NCBI RefSeq assembly: GCF_024397855.1 | Contig: NZ_CP073343.1 | Coordinates: 2,294,001-2,358,000 of the forward strand | Direction: 5' to 3' | Length of the DNA stretch: 64,000 bases | Source: Marinomonas rhizomae | Lineage (GTDB): Bacteria; Pseudomonadota; Gammaproteobacteria; Pseudomonadales; Marinomonadaceae | In this document: in pieces, positions 1-8,542 of the stretch | Layout: each line of letters opens with the position of its first letter | How positions within the stretch are numbered: the stretch's first letter is position 1 | Position numbers and translations under genes: made by a program | The notes under the pieces: generated by a model | Told to the model about the DNA's origin: nothing | Seen by the model: only the letters and a program-made list of their open reading frames with translations | The model's database searches: none

Positions 1-1059
1 GAAATCTTTATTTATCACATCTTTTGATATAAGAATGTTTGCCATGCCCCTCCAGTTTTTCCCTGAGCCCAGCTTTCCTTTATCTGATTCGTCGGAAACA
101 TAGCTAGCCACATCATACAACTGCTCTAAGAGAATATTCCATACCTCTAAAAATTCCCCGTAGACTTCGTCACGATTGAACGCAACATTCTCTGCGACCT
201 CTTCTTTTTGCTCATCTGTAATATGTATCTTATCTAGGCTCTCGATTGCGAGTTGTAATTTGTCGGATACTTCACCATTAAGCTTTTCCAGATCAATATA
301 TTCTGACTCGCCAATAAACCTATTATGAGCTACTTTATTTCTCAACTCATAGAGTCTACCCCAGCGTTTTTCTAAAAACTCACCTGTGCAATCCACTATT
401 TCAGCAAAGTATCTCTCCCAGTTTGACTGGGGAACGAACTCCCTAAGCTCTGCTAAATCCAAATCTGAAACTGATTCTGCGCCCTTAATTTTCTCAATAA
501 TTTTCTTGGAGTCTAATCCTGCGTAATCAGTAAAAAGAAATTTTGATAGCTGAATAAAATCAACCTCATACAAGAAATTATTCAGCGGCGCCTTAGTATT
601 TTTAATCGAAGCCGTAACTTCTTCTGGCGTATTATCCTTAGTCCATCCCAGACCAACATTGGTCAACATAAACTTGGTTATTAGCTTTCTCATCTGGTTT
701 TCAAGATTGTGAATAATGGGGTAGGCCTTGAAGCAAAATGAGGAGCTTAGATCGTCACACAATATCTCAACTGGAAAACCGCTAATCTTAGTTAAGATCG
801 TCCTAATTAATTTCAGGAATGACTGGAACATTCCGATGTTCGATTCATCTTCGTTGTCGATTCGAATATGGAAGAATCGGTGCGAGGTATTATCAGATTC
901 ACCAAGCTGTACGTCGTATGCGAATTCAGCTCCCTCGTAGCTTATCTTTCCATTGGAGATAGTAATTCCATCGTAGGACTGAATAAGGTAGTTGAGAGTG
1001 TTGATCGACTTACAATACTCCTCATTAGAATCAATCATAACTAGGTATTCAACTTTCAT
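1..1059 (-). CDS. HEPN-motif protein, C-terminus cut by window edge
   Basis: The reading frame is open without a stop for 353 codons from an ATG at 1059 to the left edge, so the C-terminus is missing. An AGGA ribosome site lies 6 bases before the ATG. The N-terminal half is soluble with no recognisable motif. At residues 240-245 it has R-N-K-V-A-H, the RX4H signature of HEPN domains, followed by a helical, acidic region. HEPN domains are often RNases in toxin-antitoxin, abortive-infection and other defence proteins, and also occur in non-catalytic forms. It follows a SUKH-like gene in the same direction, with a 110-bp palindrome between them. The frame is clear. The HEPN call rests on one motif in a helical context, and no specific target can be named. 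Confidence 0.7.
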   Translation of the reverse strand, partial: MKVEYLVMIDSNEEYCKSINTLNYLIQSYDGITISNGKISYEGAEFAYDVQLGESDNTSHRFFHIRIDNEDESNIGMFQSFLKLIRTILTKISGFPVEILCDDLSSSFCFKAYPIIHNLENQMRKLITKFMLTNVGLGWTKDNTPEEVTASIKNTKAPLNNFLYEVDFIQLSKFLFTDYAGLDSKKIIEKIKGAESVSDLDLAELREFVPQSNWERYFAEIVDCTGEFLEKRWGRLYELRNKVAHNRFIGESEYIDLEKLNGEVSDKLQLAIESLDKIHITDEQKEEVAENVAFNRDEVYGEFLEVWNILLEQLYDVASYVSDESDKGKLGSGKNWRGMANILISKDVINKDF

Positions 1060-1090
1060 TTCACATCCTATATTTGAAACTTTGACTAAA

Positions 1091-1200
1091 TATAACGCCC
1101 AAAGCACGCGCCAAATACCGGAACTTTGATTTTGTGCGAGCATTTTCCCGCACAAAATTGAAGTGGAGAGTATTTGGTCGCAGTGACTTTGCTTGTTACA
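1091..1200 (-). repeat. attC-like imperfect palindrome
   Basis: A 110-bp imperfect inverted repeat sits exactly between the stop of the SUKH-like gene and the start of the HEPN gene. Paired arms include CCAAATAC (1111-1118) with GTATTTGG (1170-1177) and ATTTTGTGCG (1129-1138) with its complement (1149-1158). The outer ends, TATAACGCCCAAAG and CTTTGCTTGTTACA, also pair with a few unpaired bases. Outer AAC/GTT boxes, internal arms with bulges, this length and this position just after a stop are what integron attC sites look like. The outer boxes do not fit GTTRRRY perfectly, so identity as attC is inferred. No integrase gene is visible. Confidence 0.55.
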
Positions 1201-1203
1201 TGT

Positions 1204-1731
1204 TTACTCGACATTGCTTTCAATCCATGAGGAAATATCTGGGTGATTAGCTTGTGCCGATTTAGTTAATTCTGACGGATTATCGCATAGTGAGTCTAGA
1301 TAAGATGTTGCTTTCTTAGACAGAAGATCCCAATTTAATTCGTCTTTATCTTCGTCGTCTGGATCGAGCCAACTTCCGTCGTAGAACACTTTGCCAGAAG
1401 TGATTTGCATTACAAAATCATGAGCACTATTGGATACAAGAGCTCTTTCGCCTTCAGACCCTAAGAAAACCACTGGCGGTTCACCTTTTAATTCAGGGTA
1501 GTACCAAAGGCAAAATAGAGAACCGCAGCCATCTTGACCAAATTGGATGAAATGATGTTCGGTTTCTCTCCATTTCTTACCACCCAACCACATATCTAAG
1601 ACATCTGACGTTTCTGAGAATGTCTGCCTATTAGTTTCGTAATCGATAGGCCAGCTTATAACTTCTTCGAGCGACATCTTATGTAGAAAGTCGATATCCG
1701 CTTGTGTTTTTTCGCTTAATTCAAATTCCAC
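1204..1731 (-). CDS. SMI1/KNR4 (SUKH)-like protein
   Basis: A 175-residue acidic soluble protein without signal peptide. The start is GTG at 1731, supported by an AAGGAG ribosome site about 7 bases upstream. The pattern of an F/G-rich core (FGQDGCGSLFCLWYY, about residues 65-80) followed by PPVVFLGSEGE and a helix fits the SMI1/KNR4 or SUKH fold. SUKH proteins are frequent immunity proteins in polymorphic toxin systems and are also common as orphan genes in mobile cassettes. No toxin gene lies beside it in the window, so an immunity role is only a family-based possibility. The attC-like palindrome begins 3 bases after its stop codon, and the HEPN gene follows in the same direction. Confidence 0.6.
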   Translation of the reverse strand: MEFELSEKTQADIDFLHKMSLEEVISWPIDYETNRQTFSETSDVLDMWLGGKKWRETEHHFIQFGQDGCGSLFCLWYYPELKGEPPVVFLGSEGERALVSNSAHDFVMQITSGKVFYDGSWLDPDDEDKDELNWDLLSKKATSYLDSLCDNPSELTKSAQANHPDISSWIESNVE

Positions 1732-2429
1732 GCGATACTCCTTTAGACATGTAACAGCTTAACAGTGCGCATGCGCGTTTAGACAATTTCACAACCCTCT
1801 TTATTTACCCGTAAGTCTCTGACCTAAAAGACATTAATACAGATACCTACAGAAGGGAGATCTGGAAAAACGAGCATACGTGTTATTTCATTTATCCACA
1901 GCGCGTTATTTCGGCGGTCGATAATATTACTCATTGATACTAAAAGACTTTATGACTCGCTGCCAGTACAAACGAGCAATACAGTGATTATTTTTTAGGC
2001 AAACCGTGCCAACAATCAGTTATTTTGAAAATAAACTCTATATCCGCTCAGGCTCTATAAATTTGTCGTGGTTTGTTAGGGGGGTTAGGTGGCTAAAATT
2101 AAAAGCCTTAGAATGAAAGCTAAATTCTGCGTCGGGCTAAAGCCGCGACCTACCATAGAAAATGAAAGTTTCGCTTTCAACAGCGTATTACGTTGCGCTT
2201 ATGTGTCCTACGCTAGGGTTAGCTAAGAAGAAGTCAGTACGACATGACGACTCTGATTAACGAGAATAAGAGTGACATTCACCTGAGGTAGGCGGTAGTT
2301 TCGAAGGGAATGTCACTCGATTCGAGTTGTGTGTGCAGAGTCATATTCCAAACAGGCGCAAGCAAAGCCTTTGGCAAACGCCATGGCAATGGCGTTGCCA
2401 TTATTAATATGATTGAACAAGAAAGCCGT
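1732..2429. other. Gene-free region with stacked inverted repeats
   Basis: About 700 bp with no credible gene on either strand. It contains a short palindrome GCGCATGCGC near 1768, a TGAAAG-TTTCG-CTTTCA hairpin near 2163-2179, one copy of the 81-bp repeat (2252-2332), and a near-perfect hairpin at 2372-2399 whose arms are GGCAAACGCCAT and ATGGCGTTGCC. Just upstream of the SUKH-like gene, on the minus strand, is GTTAAGC, which fits the GTTRRRY recombination box of integrons; it is isolated and could be chance. The region looks like accumulated non-coding repeats at the border between accessory and core DNA. Confidence 0.5.
2252..2332 (+). repeat. 81-bp repeat, copy 1
   Basis: Matches 3061-3141 with five mismatches over 81 bp in direct orientation, 809 bp apart. 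Each copy contains an 11-bp perfect inverted repeat, GAGTGACATTC (2270-2280) and GAATGTCACTC (2308-2318), separated by 27 bp. That gives a stem-loop similar in plan to intergenic repeat elements or small non-autonomous elements. No coding capacity is seen. Confidence 0.85.
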
Positions 2430-2750
2430 TTATAGGAAGTCTTTTCGTACTGGAGTGAAGTTGTCCAGCAAGACGCCCGGCTCTAAACAGCGGCAGCCAT
2501 GCATAACATTTGGCTCTTTATAAAGCGTGTCGCCAGGGCCTACAGTTTTGGTTTCATCGCCTATGGTGAACTCAAACTTACCAGACAGTACGTAAGTTAA
2601 CTGTTCATGTGGGTGATTATGCAGTGGGCCGATGGCATCTTTTTCAAAATGCACTTCTACTGCCATGATGTTATCTGAATAGGCCATGATTTTGCGTGAA
2701 ACGCCCGCACCAAGATCTTCTAGAGGGACTTCATTATTGTAAACAAACAT
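2430..2750 (-). CDS. kdgF: KdgF-like cupin, uronate metabolism
   Basis: A 106-residue single-domain cupin. The metal-binding set H44, H46, Q50 and H84 is visible in PLHNHPHEQ and NVMHG. The whole chain, from the MFVYN start to the VRKDFL end, resembles KdgF, which catalyses ring opening of unsaturated uronates released from pectin or alginate. No uronate lyase or kdu/dad gene is nearby, so it stands alone between two copies of an 81-bp repeat. It could equally be a KdgF-like cupin acting on another sugar acid. The family is confident, the substrate is not. Confidence 0.75.
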   Translation of the reverse strand: MFVYNNEVPLEDLGAGVSRKIMAYSDNIMAVEVHFEKDAIGPLHNHPHEQLTYVLSGKFEFTIGDETKTVGPGDTLYKEPNVMHGCRCLEPGVLLDNFTPVRKDFL

Positions 2751-3060
2751 AGGATAACTCTTTGCATTATTGTTTTAGACTTCTCTACTATAGCAGCGAT
2801 AAAACATTATTCAATATTTTTTGAAAAGCTGTTTCATTTATATTTATAGACGTAAAAAAAGCAAATAACGAAATCGCTCCTGCTTTTTAGATATATTAAA
2901 TAGCATTACTTCACATAACCTAGTTTTTCAGATGCTGCTACTTTGAGCTGATAAATGGAAGGATTTGGATACCTCAGGGCCAAAACCCTTTTTAAAAGCG
3001 CTTTTAATGTCAGCAGTCTATTTGGTAATAAAAAGGCTCGACCCAGCAGCGCATAGGGAT

Positions 3061-3141
3061 TCTGATTAACGAGGATAAGAGTGACATTCACCTGAGGTAG
3101 GCGATAGTTTCGAAGAGAATGTCACTCGGTTCGAGTTATGT
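3061..3141 (+). repeat. 81-bp repeat, copy 2
   Basis: Second copy of the element at 2252-2332, with the same 11-bp inverted repeat (GAGTGACATTC / GAATGTCACTC). The rest of the 2751-3157 gap holds a short minus-strand frame of 61 codons that begins inside this repeat. It has no recognisable domain and is probably fortuitous. Nothing else is seen in the gap. Confidence 0.85.
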
Positions 3142-3157
3142 ACAAAAACCCAAAAAC

Positions 3158-4630
3158 TTAGACTTTTGGAACAGATTCTAAAAGAGCCACAAGTAGTCGC
3201 CAAAAATCCCCAACGGAGTCTATCTCCATGCGCTCAGTTGGTGAATGGGCACCACGGATATTCGGGCCAAAGGAGACCATTTCCATGCCTGGGTATTTCG
3301 CGCCGATGATGCCGCATTCTAGTCCGGCGTGGATCACTTTCACATTCGCTTCGTGACCCATCACCTCGGTGTGAACCGTTAAGAAATGCTTGAGCAAACC
3401 TGCGTTTGGATCTGGACGCCAGCCTGGGTAACCATTTTCGAGCTTGACGTTTGCTTGGATCATGGAGAAGGCAGATTTTGCCACATAAGCAAGGTGCTCT
3501 ACGGCGGAATCCACAAGAGAACGAACCAACAAGCAAGCATCAAAGGCTTTTGTGCCATCTGCTGTGTCACGCAGGTTGATCACGCCAAAGTTGCAAGAGG
3601 TTTCTGTTACGCCTTCCAAGTCTGCGCTCATGCGATGAACACCGTGAGGCGCGCAGTACATGGCGTTTAACAAGGCGTCTTTGTCTGTTTCTTCCAGTTC
3701 CGAGTTCAGTTCAGCGGTTTCTAATGTCACGGCCAGATTTGCTTCGGTCGCTGAAAATTCGGCCTTGGTGGTTTTTTCGAATTCTTCTATAAAAGCAAAT
3801 AACGTCGCTTGGTCTTTGTCGTTTACGTTGATAATTGCTTCAGCATCACGAGAAATCGCATTGCGAAGTGTGCCCCCCGTAAAGGCGCTTAATCCAAAGT
3901 CACAACGTTCTTTAAGTAGATTCAACAAACGCACAATCAGCACGTTTCCGCTGGCACGGCCTTTATGAATATCCAGGCCTGAATGCCCACCGCGCAAACC
4001 TGAGACGGTAATTTTGAAAGCTTTTTTACTGCTGTCTACTGCAATAGCGGAATACTGCTTTTCAATATTAATGTCCATGCCACCAGCACAGCCGATGTAG
4101 ACATCACCTCGGTCTTCAGAATCCAAGTTCAGTAGAATGCTGCCTTTTAGAATGCCCTCTTCTAGCTGTAATGCGCCACGTAAGCTGGTTTCTTCTTCGA
4201 TGGTGAACAAGGCTTCAATTGGCCCATGGGCTAAATCAGTGGATTCCAATACAGCCATGGCAGCCGCGACGCCTATGCCATTATCGGCACCAAGAGTGGT
4301 TCCTGTTGCATGAACCCAACCATCGATCACTTGCGTGACAATGGGGTCTTTGGTGAAGTCGTGATCAATGTCGGCGTTTTTCTGCGCCACCATGTCTAGG
4401 TGACCTTGTAAGACAACGGTTTCTCTGTCTTCCATGCCCTTGCTGGCGGCTTTGCGGATTAACAGGTTCCCAACTGGGTCCACATAGGTTTCATGGCCTA
4501 ACTCAGTCGCCCATTTGATTAGGTATTCTCTTAGTTCGGCTTCGTGAAAAGAAGGTCGAGGAGTATTACATAGTGTTTGGAAATGGCGCCAAATGGCTGT
4601 TGGTTGTAACGTCGTAAGTACTTCGTTCAT
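3158..4630 (-). CDS. pepD: Cytosol non-specific dipeptidase PepD (M20C)
   Basis: A 490-residue metallopeptidase of the M20C/PepD type, close to the usual 485. It hydrolyses Xaa-His and other dipeptides in the cytosol using two zinc ions. Visible motifs are VVLQGHLDMV (metal His and catalytic Asp), LGADNGIG (bridging Asp), TIEEETSLRGA (catalytic Glu and metal Glu) and LLNLDSED. The C-terminal ECGIIGAKYPGMEMVSFGPN...HSPTERM stretch is typical of the family. It is monocistronic, 194 bp downstream of gor in the same direction, with a terminator between them. The ATG at 4630 has an AGAG-type ribosome site. Confidence 0.95.
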   Translation of the reverse strand: MNEVLTTLQPTAIWRHFQTLCNTPRPSFHEAELREYLIKWATELGHETYVDPVGNLLIRKAASKGMEDRETVVLQGHLDMVAQKNADIDHDFTKDPIVTQVIDGWVHATGTTLGADNGIGVAAAMAVLESTDLAHGPIEALFTIEEETSLRGALQLEEGILKGSILLNLDSEDRGDVYIGCAGGMDINIEKQYSAIAVDSSKKAFKITVSGLRGGHSGLDIHKGRASGNVLIVRLLNLLKERCDFGLSAFTGGTLRNAISRDAEAIINVNDKDQATLFAFIEEFEKTTKAEFSATEANLAVTLETAELNSELEETDKDALLNAMYCAPHGVHRMSADLEGVTETSCNFGVINLRDTADGTKAFDACLLVRSLVDSAVEHLAYVAKSAFSMIQANVKLENGYPGWRPDPNAGLLKHFLTVHTEVMGHEANVKVIHAGLECGIIGAKYPGMEMVSFGPNIRGAHSPTERMEIDSVGDFWRLLVALLESVPKV

Positions 4631-4751
4631 CGTGATCTCTTGTCTTTTAAAATGCTTGTTACTAGTGCTAGCAACACTAAAGAAGACAACCTATCGTGGC
4701 AATCGAAATTAAGACTATGCCGATAGAGAAAACGTATGTGTAATAGACGCT

Positions 4752-4795
4752 TATAAAAAAGACGCCTGATAAAGTTTACCAAGGCGTCTGTTTTC
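4752..4795 (-). terminator. Rho-independent terminator after gor
   Basis: Read on the minus strand, an AGACGCCT / AGGCGTCT stem (arms 4760-4767 and 4782-4789) with further pairing inside the loop is followed by a run of T. It lies 30 bases past the gor stop codon. Confidence 0.85.
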
Positions 4796-4824
4796 ATTTA
4801 TTTACTCTGCAAACAATGCTGAGT

Positions 4825-6198
4825 TTATTTTTTCTTAAGCGAACCCGCCGAGAAAGTAACAAATTCTTCAGCACTGGTTGGGTGAACACCCACAGTGTCA
4901 TCAAAGTCCGCTTTGGTAGCGCCTGCTTTAATAGCAATACCCAAGCCTTGGATAATCTCGCCTGAGTAATCGCCTACCATGTGGGCACCAATCACTTTGT
5001 CGTCGGCATTATTCACTAATAACTTCATGAGGGAACGTGAAGTACCACCACTTAGCGTGTGTTTCATTGGGCGGAAGTCGGTTTGATAAACTCGGAAGTC
5101 TAGGCCTCGTTTTTCTGCTTCTTGCTCGGTTAAACCAACAGTTCCGATCGCTGGCTGGCTGAAGACAGCCGTTGGAATGTTGTCGTAATCAAAATCGACT
5201 TCTTTGCCTTCAAACCAATAAGCGATCAGCGCCATGGCTTCTTTAATCGCTACTGGGGTTAGCTGAATATTGTCTGTCACATCCCCAAGGGCAAATACAC
5301 TTTTCGCTGAGGTGGTGAAGTTATTATCAATGATCACGGCACCATTTTTGCCAGTTTTAATACCCGCTTTATCAAGTGCTAAAGATTCAACATTCGGCAC
5401 ACGACCCGTTGCATATAGAATCAAACCGAACTCTTCTGTATGGCCGTCTTTGAAGTGCACAGTACGAGCACCATTCGGGTTGGCAGTATCAGCTAGTTCA
5501 ATACGTTCAACGTCTGTATTTAAACGCACGTCAATGCCAGATTTTTTGTATTCTTCACTGGCAAACCCACGAACGTCTTCATCAAAACCACGAAGTAGTT
5601 GATCACCGCGATAAGCAAGGCTGGTTTCAACACCCAAACCATTCAAGATGCCAGCAAATTCAACCGCAATGTAACCACCGCCCACAACAAGGGCTTTTTT
5701 AGGTAGCTCTTCCAAGAAAAACATTTCGTTAGAGCTAACCACCAAATCACTGCCTTGGAATTCAGGAATAAATGGCTTAGCACCAACGGCAATCAGAATT
5801 CGCTCTGCGGTGTAAGTTTTGCCATCCACCATGACGGTGTGTTCATCGACAAAGCTCGCATAACCCGTAATAAGTTCAACACCAGCATTACCAAGCAAAT
5901 TTCCATAAATGCCGTTTAGGCGCTGAATTTCTTTGGTTTTATTATCACGTAAAACAGACCAGTTAAACTCTAAACCTTTATGAGACCAACCAAAGCCAGC
6001 CGCTTCATCAAAGCCATGACCGTATTCTGAACCATAAACAAATAATTTTTTCGGTACACAGCCAATGTTCACACAAGTTCCACCTAAAGCACTGCCTTCG
6101 GCAACCGCCACTTTATAGCCTTTGGATGCCGCAACACGGCTAGCACGCACACCACCAGAACCGGCGCCAATAACAAATAAATCGTACTGATAAGACAT
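4825..6198 (-). CDS. gor: Glutathione-disulfide reductase
   Basis: A 457-residue FAD flavoprotein of the pyridine nucleotide-disulfide oxidoreductase family that regenerates reduced glutathione with NADPH. The FAD dinucleotide site GAGSGG is at residues 11-16. The redox pair C42/C47 sits in GGTCVNIGCVPKK, which distinguishes it from lipoamide dehydrogenase-type enzymes. The NAD(P) domain has VGGGYIAVEFAG, and the C-terminal HPTSAEEFV carries the catalytic His and Glu. The start is backed by GGAG 9 bases before the ATG. It is a single gene with its own terminator. Length and motifs are complete. Confidence 0.95.
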   Translation of the reverse strand: MSYQYDLFVIGAGSGGVRASRVAASKGYKVAVAEGSALGGTCVNIGCVPKKLFVYGSEYGHGFDEAAGFGWSHKGLEFNWSVLRDNKTKEIQRLNGIYGNLLGNAGVELITGYASFVDEHTVMVDGKTYTAERILIAVGAKPFIPEFQGSDLVVSSNEMFFLEELPKKALVVGGGYIAVEFAGILNGLGVETSLAYRGDQLLRGFDEDVRGFASEEYKKSGIDVRLNTDVERIELADTANPNGARTVHFKDGHTEEFGLILYATGRVPNVESLALDKAGIKTGKNGAVIIDNNFTTSAKSVFALGDVTDNIQLTPVAIKEAMALIAYWFEGKEVDFDYDNIPTAVFSQPAIGTVGLTEQEAEKRGLDFRVYQTDFRPMKHTLSGGTSRSLMKLLVNNADDKVIGAHMVGDYSGEIIQGLGIAIKAGATKADFDDTVGVHPTSAEEFVTFSAGSLKKK

Positions 6199-6424
6199 TC
6201 TTAGTCTCCAAAATCATTCATGATGTAATATGAGAGCAGTTTAACAGCCCTACCCTCTGAGAAGAAGGCAGAACCAAAAATAGCGATGCTGTAGATATTT
6301 ATTTCTCTTTAGATACACATAATGAATATAAAAAATGTATCGTTAAAGGCTACTACGTTACCATTAAACAAACGATCACCTTACCAACAAATCTCAGCAA
6401 AAGATCATACTACAAGGAAGTTAC

Positions 6425-7081
6425 ATGCCCGATTTCATTATCCTAGTTTACATCGTCATCATGGCGTTTTACTTTTTTCAAAAAGACGATGGTAAATCAT
6501 TCTTCATTATAATGGCGTTACCATTTATCCCGCTCTTTAGTGACGATTATTGGCTTTGGCTACAATTAAGTGCGGCGCTCAGTGTACTGCTCTTAATTAT
6601 TGAGGGGCACAAGGCAGGTCCGACCGCTGGCGGTGCTGTGGTTGCTTTTTTCTTTTTCTCGGTCGGTGCCTTTGCTGTAAGTATCGTCATTAAAACAGCA
6701 TGGACATTCCTTTCGGACTTCAGCTTTTCGACTTTTCATTTAAATAATCCACTGAGTTATGAATGGCCAACTTATGTGATTGCTTTATACGGGCTCGCAG
6801 TTGTTCTTTCTCTCCTGACTATTTTTCGCAGCAACAAAGAATGTTTAGAGTTAACACACATCCATATTTCTGCCTTTGCCTTTGCCTTTGCTGCTCTGCC
6901 ACACTTTTGCGGTTCATTCCTCTATGGCATGGCTTTAAGTTTAGGTTTATTTGCCATATTGTTTTTACTCGCCATAATCAGAAAAATAAACCCAGAGCAA
7001 CGTTTCCTTTTTGCCTACACCACGCTAGGCATCATTCCCGGAAGCTTTCTTCTAAAGGGAATCATGGTCGCATTTTTTTAA
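6425..7081 (+). CDS. Multi-pass membrane protein of unknown function
   Basis: A 218-residue, very hydrophobic protein with about seven predicted membrane segments (for example residues 3-18, 24-38, 46-60, 72-91, 115-134, 147-165 and 169-186) and no charged catalytic motif. The ATG at 6425 is preceded by AAGGAAG 4 bases upstream. It is divergent from gor with 226 bp between them and lies 139 bp ahead of xthA. I do not recognise the family. The frame is open and well spaced with a good ribosome site, so it is probably a real gene. Confidence 0.65.
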   Translation: MPDFIILVYIVIMAFYFFQKDDGKSFFIIMALPFIPLFSDDYWLWLQLSAALSVLLLIIEGHKAGPTAGGAVVAFFFFSVGAFAVSIVIKTAWTFLSDFSFSTFHLNNPLSYEWPTYVIALYGLAVVLSLLTIFRSNKECLELTHIHISAFAFAFAALPHFCGSFLYGMALSLGLFAILFLLAIIRKINPEQRFLFAYTTLGIIPGSFLLKGIMVAFF

Positions 7082-7220
7082 ATTATCAGTGTCGTCATCA
7101 ACGGATCATCGGCTCAGCTTTATAAGAGACAAGACAATCTATAGCAATGGATAGGTAAATCCCTTTATGACTCTTACGCAACTGGGTATCATTAAGAAAA
7201 TTCGCTATGGAATCATTCAC

Positions 7221-8036
7221 ATGAAATTTGTCTCTTTTAATATCAATGGCTTGCGTGCTCGTCCACATCAAATCGAAGCTTTAGTAGAGAAACACGCGCC
7301 AGATGTCATTGGCTTGCAAGAAATTAAGGTCCACGACGACGCTTTCCCTCACGAAATTCCTAAGTCTGTTGGCTATCACGCTTATTATTACGGTCAAAAA
7401 TCACACTACGGTGTGGCAATCTTCAGCAAACAAGAAGCGACTAAAGTAGAGTACGGCTTTCCAGGGGATGATGAAGAAGCACAACGTCGCATGATCATTG
7501 CTACTTTTGATACGCCGCAAGGCCCAGTGAAAGTATTGAACGGCTATTTTCCTCAAGGTGAAAGTCGTGACCATGAAACTAAGTTTCCCGCAAAACGGAA
7601 ATTTTATGCGGACCTAATGGCATACCTTGCCGCGCATTCTCCTGATGAAAAGATCATCGTTATGGGCGATATCAATATTTCCCCAACGGATCTGGACATC
7701 GGCATTGGCGAGCCAAATGCAAAACGCTGGTTAAGAACTGGTAAATGCAGCTTTTTACCCGAAGAGAGAGAGTGGTTTAAAACATTGGCAGACTGGGGTT
7801 TGACAGATACTTACCGCCAGCTTAACCCAATCAAGAATGATCGCTTCAGCTGGTTTGACTATCGTTCAAAGGGCTTTGATGATACGCCTAAGCGCGGTTT
7901 AAGAATCGATGTCATTATGTCGTCAAATGGTCTAACACCCTACTTAGAAGACTCCGACGTGGATTATGATTTGCGCGCCTTAGAAAAGCCTTCAGACCAC
8001 GCTCCTATTTGGACTAGCTTCAATCTAGAAAAATAG
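7221..8036 (+). CDS. xthA: Exodeoxyribonuclease III
   Basis: The 271-residue form starting [10 protein letters not shown] at 7221 matches the usual 268-residue enzyme. An in-frame start further upstream at 7167 would add 18 residues absent from the family and is rejected. This EEP-fold nuclease acts as AP endonuclease and 3'-5' exonuclease in base-excision repair. Metal and catalytic residues N7 and E34 (GLQEIK), the [12 protein letters not shown] motif and the C-terminal KPSDHAPIW (catalytic Asp-His) are all present. It is monocistronic, followed by a long perfect inverted repeat at 8046-8092 that may end transcription. Confidence 0.95.
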   Translation: MKFVSFNINGLRARPHQIEALVEKHAPDVIGLQEIKVHDDAFPHEIPKSVGYHAYYYGQKSHYGVAIFSKQEATKVEYGFPGDDEEAQRRMIIATFDTPQGPVKVLNGYFPQGESRDHETKFPAKRKFYADLMAYLAAHSPDEKIIVMGDINISPTDLDIGIGEPNAKRWLRTGKCSFLPEEREWFKTLADWGLTDTYRQLNPIKNDRFSWFDYRSKGFDDTPKRGLRIDVIMSSNGLTPYLEDSDVDYDLRALEKPSDHAPIWTSFNLEK

Positions 8037-8045
8037 AACGAATCC

Positions 8046-8092
8046 AGACGGTCATTGTGCAATTTTCATACAAAATCATATAATGACCGTCT
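8046..8092. repeat. 11-bp perfect inverted repeat after xthA
   Basis: AGACGGTCATT (8046-8056) and AATGACCGTCT (8082-8092) are perfect complements. A second ATTTT/AAAAT pairing lies inside the 25-base loop. It starts 9 bases after the xthA stop. No clean T-run follows, so it may be a terminator, a 3'-end protecting stem or a binding site. Confidence 0.6.
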
Positions 8093-8211
8093 TACTTGAT
8101 AAGAACCACTACTAAACACCAATAGTCCCAGTCTTATCCACAGACAATGTGGATGGTTTTATTTAAAACATAAAGCTTAGCGTGTAATTTGCCGTATAGA
8201 AACGAGAAAAG

Positions 8212-8529
8212 ATGATGACAAACGAAACACTAACAATGGAAGACATGCTTCAGCAATCAACCCAAGCCGCTGTTTTCTTAAAAGCGCTGAGCAACGAAAA
8301 CCGTCTGATGATTTTATGCCATATCCTAGATCAAGAATTGTCTGTGACAGCCTTGAACGAAAAGCTACCTTTAAGTCAATCCGCTCTTTCTCAACATCTA
8401 GCGGTATTAAGAAAAGACGGACTCGTTAGCACTCGTCGTGAATCTCAAACTATTTTTTATAGTATTGGCGATACAAGAGTAAAAGAATTGATCAAAACGC
8501 TACACAGTTTATTTTGCCAATCACGTTAA
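8212..8529 (+). CDS. ArsR-family transcriptional regulator
   Basis: A 105-residue winged-helix protein of the ArsR/SmtB type. The helix-turn-helix core runs from about residue 22 (FLKALSNENRLMILCHIL) through LPLSQSALSQHLAVLRKDGLVSTRRESQTIFYSI. The DNA-recognition helix is SQSALSQHLAVL. No CxCxxC arsenic/cadmium site is visible, so a metal-independent signal such as redox or sulfide is possible. Tandem ATGs at 8212 and 8215 leave the exact start open. No target gene is in the same operon; the next gene is convergent. An ATCCAC/GTGGAT dyad at 8137-8154 could be an operator, but this is unproven. Confidence 0.85.
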   Translation: MMTNETLTMEDMLQQSTQAAVFLKALSNENRLMILCHILDQELSVTALNEKLPLSQSALSQHLAVLRKDGLVSTRRESQTIFYSIGDTRVKELIKTLHSLFCQSR

Positions 8530-8542
8530 AACCGAAAGGTCT

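Noticed and set aside
2906..3091. 61-codon minus-strand frame that begins in an 81-bp repeat
   Set aside because: No ribosome site or domain, and its first residues come from a non-coding repeat.
7167..7220. Upstream extension of xthA
   Set aside because: Adds 18 residues not found in exonuclease III; the ATG at 7221 gives the family N-terminus.
1892..8142. Two exact TTATCCACA DnaA-box matches (1892-1900 and 8134-8142)
   Set aside because: Isolated 9-mers; about one chance match on two strands is not surprising in 64 kb, and no origin features accompany them.
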